Origin: Scatomorpha pullicola
GTDB taxonomy: Bacteria > Bacillota > Clostridia > Oscillospirales > Oscillospiraceae
Assembly: GCA_018716545.1 (NCBI GenBank)
Contig: DVJU01000207.1
Coordinates: 1 to 5,243, forward strand
Direction of reading: 5' to 3'
DNA length: 5,243 nucleotides
In this document: piece after piece, positions 5,123 to 5,243 of the stretch
How the letters are laid out: every line of letters starts with the position of its first letter
Position numbering within the stretch: position 1 is the first letter of the stretch
Position numbers and translations under genes: made by a program
The notes under the pieces: generated by a model
Database searches by the model: none
What the model was told of the DNA's origin: nothing
The model's input: the letters and a program-made list of their open reading frames with translations, nothing else

Positions 5123-5243
5123 TTACAGGAAGAAGTCCATTATCTGGCCGATGAGGACGATGGCGACGCCTATCGGGGTGATGAACTTGAAGCAGACCTC
5201 GTAGACCTTCGCGAGACGGTACTTGTGGCCGGAGGCCTCGCAC
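5123..5243 (-). CDS. C-terminal end of a membrane protein, possibly a sodium-dependent (NSS-family) transporter
   Basis: The minus strand reads 39 codons from the window edge to TAA at 5125-5123; the start lies outside. The visible peptide has a basic, polar stretch (GHKYRLAKVYE, residues 5-15) followed by one hydrophobic segment (VCFKFITPIGVAIVLIGQIM, 16-35) and a short DFFL tail. A final transmembrane helix with a KFITPIG-type entry after a charged loop resembles the C-terminus of bacterial neurotransmitter:sodium symporters. So little is present that other multi-pass transporters remain possible. The gene converges on the BaiE-like gene and shares its terminator. Confidence 0.5.
   Translation of the reverse strand, partial: CEASGHKYRLAKVYEVCFKFITPIGVAIVLIGQIMDFFL

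Noticed and set aside
4917..5243. 108-codon minus-strand frame spanning the right end
   Set aside because: It crosses the terminator and the BaiE-like gene; the neighbouring minus frame ending at 5123 has a membrane-helix pattern and stops before the terminator.

Overview
This GC-rich window looks like bacterial chromosome from an anaerobe. It encodes an iron-sulfur corrinoid-activation protein, a corrinoid methyltransferase, a Cys-rich DUF2284 protein and a BaiE-like NTF2-fold protein, a combination typical of acetogenic or gut Clostridia and relatives. Isoleucine is often ATA despite the high GC, and GTG and TTG starts occur. I cannot fix the genus from sequence alone; a GC-rich Clostridia lineage is my best guess, with Synergistota as an alternative. 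No tRNA, rRNA, CRISPR array, insertion sequence or phage gene is visible.

Left part (1-3610): a one-carbon corrinoid module. On the minus strand, running off the left edge, is the N-terminal 239 residues of a RACo-type corrinoid activation protein (2Fe-2S domain plus ASKHA domain). Divergent from it is a tight three-gene operon: a GNAT acetyltransferase (801-1304), a DUF2284 Cys-rich protein (1305-1838), and a 569-residue fusion of a URO-D-type methyltransferase with a corrinoid-binding module (1851-3560). The two units are separated by a very compact regulatory region. It holds a perfect consensus TTGACA-17-TATAAT promoter on plus and a TTGACC-17-TATATT promoter on minus, with predicted start sites next to each other. 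The plus -35 lies on the RACo start codon. A perfect 11-bp stem-loop without a T-run follows the operon.

The expected logic is as follows. The N-terminal domain of the fusion moves a methyl group from an unidentified donor to Co(I) on its own C-terminal domain. A second methyltransferase, not in this window, passes it to a carrier such as tetrahydrofolate. RACo reductively rescues corrinoid that has oxidised to Co(II). The methyltransferase domain lacks the HxC zinc motif of MtaA/MtbA but contains an exact E-X14-E-X20-H spacing (E136, E151, H172), which I recall as the zinc motif of phenyl-methyl-ether O-demethylases. An O-demethylase-like enzyme with its methyltransferase and corrinoid subunits fused is therefore the leading hypothesis and the most interesting item here.

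Right part (3642-5243): an unrelated YgjP/DUF45 metallopeptidase gene; then a separately promoted gene for an NTF2/SnoaL-fold protein closely resembling bile acid 7-alpha-dehydratase BaiE, with the Tyr/His/Asp catalytic set retained but BaiE Tyr54 changed to Phe; a strong bidirectional-looking terminator; and the last 39 codons of a convergent membrane protein, possibly a sodium-dependent (NSS) transporter.
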